Origin: Psococerastis gibbosa | Lineage: Eukaryota; Arthropoda; Insecta; Psocodea; Psocidae | Direction of reading: 5' to 3' | NCBI GenBank assembly: GCA_963971405.1 | Contig: OZ020484.1 | Coordinates: 10,912,001 to 10,976,000 of the forward strand | Length of the DNA stretch: 64,000 nucleotides | Shown here: piece by piece, positions 24,101-34,200 of the stretch | Position numbering within the stretch: the first letter of the stretch is position 1 | Layout of the letters: every line of letters begins with the position of its first letter | Position numbers and translations under genes: made by a program | The notes under the pieces: generated by a model | The model's database searches: none | Told to the model about the DNA's origin: nothing | What the model saw: only the letters and a program-made list of their open reading frames with translations

Positions 24101-26733
24101 TATTACTAAGCCAACCTAGCGGAGTTAGGGCTATAAAGCCCTCTCTTACACTCAACTAGGATGACCCGGGACCGCCTGCTTTACATGCCCTCCAAAGCAT
24201 GGCCAGAAAAGGTAGCCAGTGTGGGACTCGAACCAACAACCTTTCGGGTGAAAGCCGGAGTCTGTACCACTACTCTACAGGTCCTGACTATTCTGGTTAA
24301 ACTTTCAGGGACATTGTTCGATTAGGAGAACACGACACACAGAAGGCTAGAGACTGCACAGGAAACGGGGAGTGCAGCCCCCCAGTTCAAGACATTCCGA
24401 TTGAAAATTTTAAAGTCCACGACCAATACAACCCTTCCGCCCCTGGCTCCTATAACGACATCTCGCTAGTTCGGCTCGCGAGACCAGCTGAAATAAACCG
24501 TGAGTGTAATAGTCAAAGGTGTCATAACAAAAGAATTAATTTTTATTGCTTGCATGATTTCCAACTTGGCATAAAATTGCAAGTAGACTGACAGTAATTT
24601 AATAATAATTTACAGAATACGTTGCACCAATATGTCTTCCAATGGATCGATATATGTCATACAACTATGCCGGAGAAGAATTTGACACAGCCGGTTGGGG
24701 AAAGACTTCTAATGGAAGTAAGTTATTGGGACTATTATTATTCGGGTATAATCGTTAAGTACAACCAGCATCATGTAATCAAAATCTCCAAAATGTTGTA
24801 TATGTTGGCTTTCTTTTGATCCTATGTCTAGCACAAGCGAATACAGTAGTATATCTAACAGGAAATATATCAAAAAATTGTAAGTGTGGAACGGAACTTA
24901 CATATAGCCAAAGATAATAGAATAGAATAGATGGCACCCAAGCTATACGTTTGACCGATAGCGGTGCAATGAAGGTTGCATTTGTCAAATAATCGTGGAA
25001 TTAATATGATATATATATAATTTATAAATATATAATATGGGTTGCAACATAAAAAAGAAAAGGCAATGAACAATTTGCTGGCTCAGAAGTTCTGCACACT
25101 TGACCTTGACCAGATTAATTTTGGCTTATGGCACCACCCGCTTATGCTGGGTCACAACTGCTGCTTCATTGCATGCGCTGTGGATGGCCATCTAGCTATC
25201 CCGCATAAAGCGAGCAGTCGGCTATGTCAGTCATTAGAGAACATAGCGTTTTTTTTTTCAAAATATTTTGTGAGCGGTACCAACCTAATAAGATTATTGC
25301 TTATTTCAGGACTTGGCAAAGCGAGTTCAGTCAAATTAAAAGTCAACGTCCCATATGTGACCCACGACATTTGTGCCCCTCAATATATCGTCAGAGAAGT
25401 GCAACTAAGAGACACCCAAGTGAGTGTATAAGAAAAATCTGCCAGAAGGAGTTATGAGGCTGTTTTATGGATAAATAATTTTTTTGTTTGAAGTCAGTAA
25501 GATAAGGCCATCTGATAAATTGCAGTAGCTTATTATGACATTTTGTTACCGGTATTAGAATGTGTTTTAATTACGCTAGACGACAGTATCCGAAACCATT
25601 ATTCTTGTCTTTGCTCTTTGTGGTCCAGAGGTTTAAGACGATGCCCCGGATTGGCATAGATCGTGGGTTCGAATCCCGCCAAGCCCAGTTTTTTTTCAAA
25701 TTCTCTAGCTCTAGCTAGCTTCTTCAACATAACTTAGTACAATATAATATAATACATACACATAATGAGGCAATATATAGCCTATATTTATTCATTAATT
25801 TTTTTAAAGGTTAACCGCATACAAACAATTTAATGAATGTATCCGATTGACCTCTTCAGTCGCCTCTGTAGGTTAGTACCCGTGTTGAGTTACGACACGT
25901 CTCCGATCGAATGGAGTGTAAAGACTCGCACATGTGCAAGCACGTTACCACCTGGCCATCGAAGTTGATTATACCTATACTTTGAGTATATCGGGCATAT
26001 CCCAAGGAGCGAGTTCTGTACCTAAGTTAAGTTGCTTGATAAGGCGCCCATTCCAAATACGTACAACGTCAATGAAAATTATGAAATTGAAGGACATTTC
26101 AATTTTACTCTATGCCATTGTTAAAATTGATCAATGATCAATTGATCATAGAGTAAAATCACAAACAATGAAACAAACAATCTAAAATTAAAAAATGGCG
26201 TCATGGGATATGACAAGTACAACTATTTTAATTGATTTCTTTAAAAAGAACGCATTTCTCTATAAAAATTATAATAAGGATTAAATAATAAGGCGACGAA
26301 GAAAACAAATGCAATTTCAAGAAACAAATGCAAACAAATTTCAAAAATTTTGTGCAACGCTTCAATTGAAAATTGTCAATTTTTGAAAAAACATATGGAA
26401 TGGCCCCCATCAATGAGAAATTGAAATGTCCTTCAATTTCATAATTTTCATTGACGTTGTACGTATGTGGAATGGGTGCCTAAATCTGAAGTGAGCATCA
26501 ATCCATAATTTGTCTTGCAGCTATGCGCAGGAGGAGAAGCCGGCAAGGATTCATGCCAAGGAGATAGTGGGGGTCCACTTATGTACTCACACCTAATAGG
26601 CTCCCAATTCCGATATGTATTAGCAGGGGTCGTAAGCACTGGTCCCAAGGAATGTGGACAAGCAGGCAGCGCAGCCATCTACACACGGGTCGGCAAATAC
26701 ATCGGTTGGATTTTGGACAATATGCGTGAATGA
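14637..26733 (+). CDS. CLIP-domain serine protease 1, secreted zymogen
   Basis: Exons: 14637-14712, 17738-17974, 18973-19176, 20765-20920, 22035-22143, 24309-24499, 24616-24717, 25310-25419, 26521-26733 (stop TGA), 465 residues in one frame. Exon 1 encodes a hydrophobic signal peptide (MLSWTAYCVVIAGLS). Exon 2 carries a CLIP domain, residues about 54-103, with the six-cysteine order ending in YCCP. Exon 3 is a Thr/Lys-rich linker. The S1 domain follows cleavage at Lys202 in SK-IIGG. The triad is His248 (SAAHC), Asp311 (NDISLV) and Ser411 (CQGDSGGP). Asp405, six residues before the serine, predicts trypsin-like cleavage after Arg or Lys. Such proteases act in arthropod hemolymph cascades (melanisation, clotting, Toll activation); which one cannot be told here. 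The Lys cleavage site fits CLIPB-like enzymes. The neighbouring downstream gene is a paralogue with the same intron phases. Confidence 0.92.
15422..15830. repeat. Foldback MITE family D, copy 2
   Basis: The inverted ends are AAAGTGTACGTCCCGTAAG at the left and CCTACGGGATGTACACTTTT at the right. The interior carries the family words TAGTTAACACAG, CTTCATATGAA and TTATATGATGCATAA. It lies in protease 1 intron 1. Confidence 0.8.
15893..16570. repeat. Dispersed repeat family J, copy 1
   Basis: It shares CTTTGTGATGGTC-type opening words, ACGAAATGTCTGTC, TTTATTTTGGGCTAACT and CAACGATTTCTTTTAAATTC with 48952-49690 in the same order. About 700 bp long, noncoding, class unknown. The rest of protease 1 intron 1 (16571-17737) shows nothing recognisable. 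Confidence 0.75.
18127..18590. repeat. Foldback element family G with a 29-T run
   Basis: A run of 29 T (18127-18155) precedes two inverted copies of family G. The left arm holds GACCTCTTCAGTCGCCTCTG and GACACGTCTCCGATCG; the right arm, from about 18395, holds the complement in decayed form. Single arms recur at 21.6, 25.8, 40.9 and 51.7 kb. It lies in protease 1 intron 2. Confidence 0.75.
18660..18720. repeat. G-rich homopolymer tract
   Basis: A GGTGGAGGGGG-type tract with a long G run ends near 18719. Similar runs lie at 1071-1086, 9197-9211 and 38103-38121, with C runs at 40381-40393 and 40541-40558. Their exact lengths are prone to sequencing error. Confidence 0.6.
19480..19600 (+). repeat. 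Dispersed repeat family K, copy 2
   Basis: It shares CGCTTGTAGCCGGTGTAG with 413-540. It lies in protease 1 intron 3. Confidence 0.5.
19700..20575. repeat. Composite repeat family L with repeated GCCGGGTTTACACGC ends
   Basis: It opens with a near-perfect hairpin: AAGCCGGGTTTACACGC and its complement GCGTGTAAACCCGGCTT around a loop of about 18 bp. GCCGGGTTTACACGCTGCGA recurs at about 19772, and CGATAAATCGTAAC, its complement and TTTACACGCGTACC recur to about 20180. The tail, TATCGTATGTTGTATACCCG, is inverted. Family M (20335-20560) is inserted inside. No coding capacity. Confidence 0.6.
20335..20560. repeat. Dispersed repeat family M, copy 1
   Basis: It shares GTGGACCTCCTGATTAT, GGATTCCGAACCACTTGGGA and CGGAGGTGACCAGGAC with 23668-23848 in the same order. 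It is possibly the end of a LINE or SINE; the class is not established. Confidence 0.7.
20937..21345. repeat. MITE family E, long form, decayed
   Basis: The left end CAATCATGGTGATATGGGAT, then TTATAATACCGGGGTTTAT, pairs with AATAAACCCCTATGTATTAT near 21305. The interior resembles the copy at 26.9-27.4 kb, including TCACGTGACA. It lies in protease 1 intron 4. Confidence 0.65.
21589..21745 (-). repeat. Family G single arm
   Basis: It reads CGACTTCGATGGCCAGGTGG and CCTACAGAGGCGACTGAA, the reverse complement of the arm at 25806-25975. Between 21746 and 22034, and in the first part of intron 5, I see nothing identifiable. Confidence 0.65.
23109..23490. repeat. MITE family B, copy 1 (TTA target duplication)
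   Basis: TTA lies on each side (23106-23108 and 23491-23493). The ends are GGCGCCCATTCCA and TGGAATGGGCACC. Arms with GCTAGGGCTATTTACAAAAA, CGGTGACGTGGTAGCAGACA and TTCAAGACTTAGG fold back. It lies in protease 1 intron 5. Confidence 0.88.
23668..23848. repeat. Dispersed repeat family M, copy 2
   Basis: The second copy of the repeat seen at 20335-20560, in the same orientation; GGATTCCGAACCACTTGGGA is intact. Confidence 0.7.
24105..24292 (-). mobile_element. tRNA-headed SINE
   Basis: On the minus strand it begins with a tRNA-like head. TAGAGTAGTGGTACAGACTC covers the A-box region and GGTTCGAGTCC is a B box. The body includes GGCATGTAAAGCAGGCGGTC and ends in CGCTAGGTTGGCTTAGTAAT. The copy at 52299-52480 lies in the opposite orientation. 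It ends about 17 bp before protease 1 exon 6 (24309). Confidence 0.8.
25612..25695 (+). mobile_element. tRNA-like SINE head
   Basis: TGGTCCAGAGGTTTA fits a Pol III A box, and GGTTCGAATCC 40 bp on is a perfect B box, followed by a T run. The acceptor stem does not close, so this is a tRNA-derived repeat and not a tRNA gene. A related head lies at 45.0 kb. Confidence 0.65.
25806..25975 (+). repeat. Family G single arm
   Basis: It carries GACCTCTTCAGTCGCCTCTG, TTACGACACGTCTCCGATCG and CACCTGGCCATCGAAG, matching the left arm of 18156-18330. It lies in protease 1 intron 8. Confidence 0.7.
26043..26480. repeat. MITE family A, copy 2 (TAA target duplication)
   Basis: TAA lies on each side (26040-26042 and 26481-26483). 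The ends are GGCGCCCATTCCA and TGGAATGGGTGCC. The outer arms match copy 1 at 11318-11460, but the interior is longer and resembles family B words (TGATCAATGATCAATTGATC, GGCGTCATGGGATATG). It ends 40 bp before the last exon of protease 1. Confidence 0.85.
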
Positions 26734-26826
26734 TGGAAGAATTACAGGGACATTTCGTTCTATTTATGTATATGCAACATTTTATTATACGATATAATGT
26801 GTAGCCTACCTATTTATTAAATTTCT

Positions 26827-26832
26827 AATAAA
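26827..26832 (+). terminator. Candidate poly(A) signal of CLIP protease 1
   Basis: AATAAA begins 94 bp after the TGA stop at 26731-26733. Confidence 0.6.
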
Positions 26833-26876
26833 GTACCGCGTATTCTTGTTGTGCCTTTATATACTGTACATTGAAG

Positions 26877-27366
26877 TCCCGCAGCCTGATCATGGCGATT
26901 ATAATCCCGGGGTTAATTTAATACCATGTCACTTGATGGGATTAATTCAATTGTTTAAAATAAAAGGCAAGCAAATTTCTGATTTTTGTAATTTTTGATG
27001 TTGGTTGTTGGTAATCACCGCAGTGCTAAGCGCGGAAAATTCAAATTTAAACAATTGAATTATCTTCAGCTATATTTTTGGTGGGTTTCTTCATTTTTTC
27101 TGCCTTAGATTTCGACAAATTATAATCATTATCATCAAAATATTAAAACTTGTTTTTTTCTAGGGCGATGCGTGTTTATATTTGCTATTTATATTTGCCA
27201 CGGCAGCGTCGCGTCAGTTCAGTTGCTTAGCATTGCCAAAATCACCATTTAAAAATTCTGAAATTTGCTTTTCATTTATTTTAAACAATTGAATTAATCC
27301 CATCACGTGACATGGTATTTAATTAACCCCGGTATTATAATTGCCATGATCAGGCTGCAGGCTGCA
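26877..27366. repeat. MITE family E, long foldback form
   Basis: The ends are inverted: CAGCCTGATCATGGCGATTA at the left and TAATTGCCATGATCAGGCTG at the right. Inside them TACCATGTCACTTGATGGGA pairs with TCCCATCACGTGACATGGTA. It lies between the two protease genes. Confidence 0.85.
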
Positions 27367-28213
27367 GATAGGAACGACAATAAAAACATAGAAATAAATA
27401 GGTAATGGGAGAGGCAATTATGGAGAGCAAATTACATTGATAGCCTAAGTAAGAAGTTTAACTATTATGTAAAAGCATGCATAATAATTAACAATTAAAA
27501 AATAATTTCAACTCTGTTTACGTCAGGTATTAAAATAGAACATCGGGAGAGCCCAGAGCGTTTACCAAACTAATTAGCGCCATATTGTTTTTCATAAGTT
27601 TTTGCATTAAGCATTTATTTATAGCTTATTATAATTCCGTAAGAAATATAATGGTTGCCTGACGGCTACTCAATTAATAAATTAGCTCTGAAATAGACGC
27701 ATAGACTAGTTTAATTGATTTCAAACGCAACGGATACTATGGATTGTGAAAATTTAGCCAATATCCCCTTTTCTTCCAGACGTGCATAATCAACCAATTC
27801 TATTACTTTGGCCTGCAACACACAGTAGCTTACAGTCAAATTGTTGATGCCATCAACTATGGACGTAATATTCGCAGACTCCCACACCATGAGTTTCAAA
27901 CGCACCCAAAACCCTTAACCGGCTTAACCATAGATGATAGAGTAACAGGGCAAAGCTAACTTAACGCTATCTACAAGGAAAAATAAAATGCATGTACCAG
28001 AATTATAAAAGCCGGGTTTGTCTGCACATATTATATTATATTCTCGGCTTCAAGTTGGGTCAGTAATGAGATGGGTTTTTCATAACTGGTCCAGACAAGG
28101 TAATTATTGTAAAAGAGTACATGGCTCATTCATTGGTCATGAATAATAGCAGACCTACGTCAACGTTGTGTACATCACAATGAAGATCGGGAAAACTCGA
28201 GACAGCAGCAGGA
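27367..28213. other. Intergenic DNA before CLIP protease 2
   Basis: I see no gene. An open frame at 27711-27905 (minus) has no family resemblance and no exon context. The proximal part should hold enhancer elements of protease 2, but no site can be assigned. Confidence 0.4.
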
Positions 28214-28246
28214 TATAACAGTGTACGGGTCACCGCAAACCTCAGT
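28214..28246 (+). promoter_or_regulatory. Core promoter of CLIP protease 2: TATA box plus initiator
   Basis: TATAA at 28214-28218 lies 30 bp upstream of the A in the arthropod initiator TCAGT at 28242-28246. The predicted transcript starts at 28244, giving a short leader of 34 nt to the ATG at 28278. Spacing and motifs are textbook for an inducible TATA-type arthropod promoter. Confidence 0.7.
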
Positions 28247-28277
28247 GTTAATCTCGAATTGCTGCTAGAGAGCCGAC

Positions 28278-31200
28278 ATGTTCCTCCAGAGTGTTTTTTT
28301 CCTGTGTCTGCTATGTCTATGCACCGCAGGTAGGTGTTAAAATATCGTATAATATGTCCCTACACATTTTTGTCCTAGTGGCTACCATAATTTCTAAGCC
28401 AATACAAAATTTGAGAGTTGTGGACAGGGAATGATTCTACTGGTTCCCATAAGTGTAGGGTCGCGAGCTCATTCTCTAGGGTCGCGAAGACACCAAGGCA
28501 AATAATGTAAAGTACCACAAGTGGAGACATTCGAGTTGCTTTGTCATCTGTAGAGCCAAGAATTGCAAAATTAGTTTCAGAGGCACATGCTCACATTTCA
28601 CATTAAGACTTAACGAAATGGGTTTTATAAAAATTAAAACTGTAATAATAATTAATGATGTCTATGTATCGTATTTAGGTTCATTACATAGATTGATGTT
28701 AGTTGGCTCATATTTAAAATTTGAAGATACAACAGTGGTGAGTCGCGAACATACGAGGAGCAAAATTTTGGGTCGCAGTAATGTTCCTGTTGTGAACCAC
28801 TGGGCCAAGAAACTAAGTTGAAAATATGCCGAAACACTCGAGTTTTAACATTTGGATGACGATATAGCAATCAAATTATATAAATCTGAAAATTATAGTC
28901 CATAGATAGCTAAGAAAAAGCGTCCTACAGTCATTCGCATTTTGTGCCTATACGGTCCTCGTGCTTGGCCTCAGGTGCAGTTAAAAATAAATCACCAGCA
29001 TTTTCACAAATGATTTTCTCGTTTTAGACTACAACAACACGAGCAGCAACGCAACAGCAAACAGATACTCATATCCTAACTTTTATCAACCACAACCACC
29101 AATCTGTCAGTTGGCTCGAGGAGGTCGTGGGGTGTGTGTCCCATTGAATAACTGTCCTGCCTTGAGGGAGCACTCGCGTTTCAAGGATCCACGCAATTTG
29201 TTTGACAACTCGAATAATGACTACAGTTGCAATAGTGGCCCACCCTTTGTCTGTTGCCCAAGTAGGTTTAGCATAAGTTGTCGATTAATAAGAAAGCAAT
29301 GTGACATCACTCAATCTAAATGCTATCAGGGATGGCAATACTTGTGCTGTAGTCATACAGCGTAGGTCGCGTGGGAATAATTTCGCAGATAAACCTGTGT
29401 CATATGTAAAGTTGTGGCTGATATCAGACCACAATTCAGCAGGCTACTGATAGGCCAATTCTCAGGGTGCTAGCCTAATAATTCACATGTTATCTTTGTG
29501 GTGTATATCGAATTGTTCAGGCTAGTCTCGCGACAGAACAAATAGCTCTGGATGCTGATTTAAGAAATTATGATAGGTTATTTCAGACGAGCAGGAACAT
29601 CACGCAGTTGGGTGATCCTCTCATAATAACGACGTTCGTTTCAGCAAATCAACAGCTCACCCAAGAGTCATTCACACGCCCTCCACAGCCGACATGGAAC
29701 AGACCAACAGCTCCTTCTTGGGAAAGGCCGACTGAGCGACCAATTGATCAGACTTGGAACCGGCCTCCTGACACATCGTCTTGGGGAAACCCCAACTCAA
29801 GACCAACCACTTTTCGGCCCAGTGAACAGCCATCATGGAATAGACCAACAGCTCCTTCTTGGGAAAGACCGACTGAGCGACCAATTGACCAGACTTGGAA
29901 TCGGCCTCCTGACACATCGTCTTGGGGAAACCCCAACTCAGGTCCAACCACTTTTCGGCCCAGTGAACAATCTACGAACCGGCCATGGAACAGGCCTTCT
30001 GTAAGGCCAACAACGGCAACTCCCGATTCAGCTCCATCAGAGCCTTGGATTCGAAAAACTACACCACGCTCTACCCGGACTAGGCCAACACAAGCGACAA
30101 CTATACTAGAACCTACTACGACAGCATCGGTTGGTAAGAGCTAATTAACATAATACGTACTACAATCCTCTAGTACGTCAAATAAAATCTGCATAATTAA
30201 ATTGAAACTTAAGAGTGTACGTCCCGTAGGAAATAGGTACCCCAAAATCCGTTGTTTTTACAAACTTTTTATTTTTTACTTAATTAACAAAGCAAGATAT
30301 GAATGATATGGCTCATTTAAATTGTACAAGACTAGTTCATGTATCATTATAATCGGGAATTTAAATTTTTGGTACCTAGCCTTTTCATAAAAATTGTTGA
30401 GGCGTGTATTCCACTAGTATTCCGTCATTTGTGCATTAAAAAAAGATGAGATTTTTGTTTTAAGGAGACTATTATGTAGATACTTCACTTATCTATTATA
30501 AATTAAGTTATAGGCCTAATATGGTAGAGACTTATTATTGTCGTCTGCTACCATAATTATTATAACTTAATTTATAATAGATACCTAAGTTAAATATCTA
30601 CATAATGGCCTCCTTAAAACAAAAATCTCATCATTTTTTAATGCACAAATGACAGAATATTGACTAGTGGAATACACGCCTTAGGGCTTAAATTTCACGT
30701 AAAATAGATACCATGAAAAAAATTACCGAAAAACAAAAATTAATACCCTATTATATGATGCATAAAGTAGTCTTCTACAACTACAATGTAATGAACCAAT
30801 TTTTTAATAACTTTTTTAGTTAATTAAATAAAAAATAATAAGTCCTATTACATTTCGGGCTGCCAATTTCCTACGGGACGTATACTCTTATGGAAATTGA
30901 TAAACTTCATTGTCATCTTTAATAAATTTCAGGTACCAGTGGAGCAAGAAATAACCACAAGAATCGAAGGTTACTGTCAGAAGATACGTGTGGATTAGAT
31001 ATAGCCCAAAAAATTTTAGGAGGAGAAGAGACCAGCTTGGAAGAACTACCTTGGATGGCTCTCCTTCGGCTTAAAATGGGCAAGTATACATATTCTTAAA
31101 TAATGATTCTCCACGCGATACTTGCAGTCACAGAGCAATTATTACTATCTTACAATAGCCAATGTAAAAAAAAATAATAAAAAATGTTTTGAGTCGAATA

Positions 31201-34200
31201 AATAAATTAAGCCATTAGAAGAACGGAAAATCTACTGACAAAACAGCCAGGCCAGGCGATCATTTCACAGCTATGTCATTCTGATTCACTGATGAAAATT
31301 AATTTTCAGCTAGCGGCCGAACAGTCTATATGTGTGGAGGCTCTCTAATTAATTCCCGCTACGTTTTAACGGCAGCTCACTGCCTGAAGGGGGGCGAAAT
31401 CCCTTCCAGTGCATTTATGTAAGTAGCGCAAACGTAAAAATGGAATCTTTCAAGCCCCGTTTGAAATAGGTAGGCCTACCCTAAATCCGTTGTTTTTAGA
31501 GACTCCTTACTTTTTATTTAATTAACAAAGCAAGATATTAAAGATTTGGCTTATTTAAGTTTTAGAAGACTCCTTCATGCATCATGGTATTTTTAATTTT
31601 GGTACCCAAGCTGCAAAACCAAAAAATTAATATTATATATTTTATGATGCAGACAGTAGACTTCTACACTTAAATGGACCGATATTTTAATAATTTTCTT
31701 AGTTAATTAAATAAAAAACAAGAAGTACCGTATTAAACTACGTGCTGCTAATTTCCTACGGGATATACCATACACTCTTAAAGATTTCAATACGGAACAA
31801 AAATAATGCTATGCTAATTATTACACGATTTGGGATATTTCAGATGGAATTTATTGTCATTCTCTAATTCTGAATTCATAATATGAGAATTGGGTTTGAT
31901 TAAGTGACTAGGTTTTTCTCAGATATAATAAATCTAGTAGGACGTATGTATCTATTTCCAAACTTTACATGATCACAACAGTTGGCACCACAGACAACAC
32001 TAACTGTACTACCAACTATGGAAAAATGCTACGAGCATAATACGGACCTACACATGCTCTTTGTGGATTTTAGACAGGCTTTCGATTCTATTTGGAAAAA
32101 CAGCCTATATAACACAATGATCCGACAAGGAATACCAAAAAAACTAGTTAATCTAGTAAAAATGACTATGGAAAACGCCAGAGCCAGTGTAATAATAGAC
32201 GGACGATGTGGAGAAGAATTCCCACTCGGCAGAGGGGTACGACAAGGAGACGCCCTCTCAGCTACACTTTTCAACCTGGCACTGCAAGCAGCGTTACAGA
32301 ATATAGTAGAGAGTGGGACAATTGTATACAAGTCACAAATGATCTGCGCATATGCGGATGACATAGTCATAATCACTAAAAATAGGAAGCAACTAGGAGA
32401 GATACTTGCTAGACTATGTGTAGAGGCGAGTAGAGCTGGACTAGAAATAAATGTCTCAAAAACTAAGTATCTAGTAATGTCAGCGTTAGAAAGGAGACGG
32501 AGAAGTGACAACCTGACTGTACAAGGAATGGCTTTCGAGAATGTAAAGAGCTTCATCTACCTTGGTGCAGAAGTAAACAATCACAACAAAACTAGCGCAG
32601 AGATAGACAGAAGAATAACAGCAGCCAATAGAGCATATTTTGCCAACCTAAAATTGCTCAAGTCAAGACTTATCTCTAGAGCCACAAAACTACGAATATA
32701 CAAAACCCTTATAAGACCAGTTGCAACATACGGATCGGAAACCTGGAATCTCACTGTAAACGATGCCAACAAACTACGTGTACTCGAAAGAAAGATAATA
32801 AGGAGGATATATGGACCCCTTTACGAGTACAGAGAATGACGTATAAGAAACAACGCTGAAATCGACGCCGCTCTCAACGGAGAAGACATAGTAAGGTTCA
32901 TTAAAGCACAGCGATTAAGGTGGCTGGGACACGTTGTAAGGATGTCTGAAGAACGCATGCCACGAAAAATGTACAAAGCAAGCATGACGGGAAGACGACT
33001 GCCAGGACGGCCAAGAAACCGCTGGAAGGACGAGTTAGAGAATGACCTTCGCGAGTTGGGAGTCTCCAGATGGTGGAGCGTTGTGCAAAACCGAGAAGAA
33101 TGGAGGAGTGTTGTCGAGCAGGCCAAAGCCCACCAAGGGCTGTAGAGCCGGAAGAAGAAGAAGAATTCTGAATTCATAATATGAGAATTGGGTTTTTCTC
33201 AGATATAATAAATCTAGTAGGACGTATGTATCTATTTCCAAACTTTACATGATCACAACAGTTGGCACCACAGACAACACTAACTGTACTACCAACCTAA
33301 CGATACTACACTATATAAAACGTATTATTTATACTGATTTCAGTGATCAAGTGCGGCTCGGAGAACACGACATTGACAGCCCATTGGATTGTGTCCAGGC
33401 AGGCGGCTTATGTAGCCCAACGCCAGATGATGTGGATGTCGAAGAGAGGCTACCGCATCCCCAGTACAGTCCAAGAGACCCAGCAAGCATAAATGATATA
33501 GCCCTTCTTAGACTAGCAAGAGCTGCTAAACTAAGCCGTAAGTCATAGAAGGAGTGGAGTTTACAGTGGAGAAATTAATATGGAATCATTCACACAATAC
33601 AGTATATGTAATAAGACTCCATGGTAGGTCATCCACCCTGTACAGCGTTTCATATTTAAGAGTATTTAAGTGCTACGTAAAAAATTGGCACTCCAAAATT
33701 AAATACTTTTTATTTTTTATTAAATTAACTCAAGTTATTAAAAATTTGGCTCATCTAAGTTGTAGAAGACTACTTCGTGCATCATATAATCGGGTATTTT
33801 TACTTTTCTGTTTTGTAGTTCTTCCAAAAATCCCAGAATACGCGAAATTTTAGTCCTTCTGGTATTTATGAAAGAACTAAGGTACCAAAAATTTAATATT
33901 TCCTTTTATATGATGCATGAAGTAGTCTTCTACAACTTCCAAGAGCCAACTCTTTGATGAGTTGCTTTGTCAATAAAAAGTCAATAAAAACAACAAATTT
34001 TGGGGTGCTCATTTTCTACGTAGCATGTCCTCCTAATCAAAGGAGCTCAATGATAATACTGTTTTGAAAAATAATATGGAATACCCGTAAATGTATGCTA
34101 TTGCATACAATATGATAATTCTATAGGCGGCAGTATACATTTAAATATGTATCTCGAACCACATGGGCTACGCTCACCGTAAAAATGTAGAATGTCATAT

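Noticed and set aside
25618-25685. tRNA gene
   Set aside because: A and B boxes are good, but the acceptor stem does not pair and similar heads recur in repeats. It is a SINE head.
27711-27905. 64-codon minus frame between the protease genes
   Set aside because: No splice signals, promoter or recognisable motif; the length is possible by chance.
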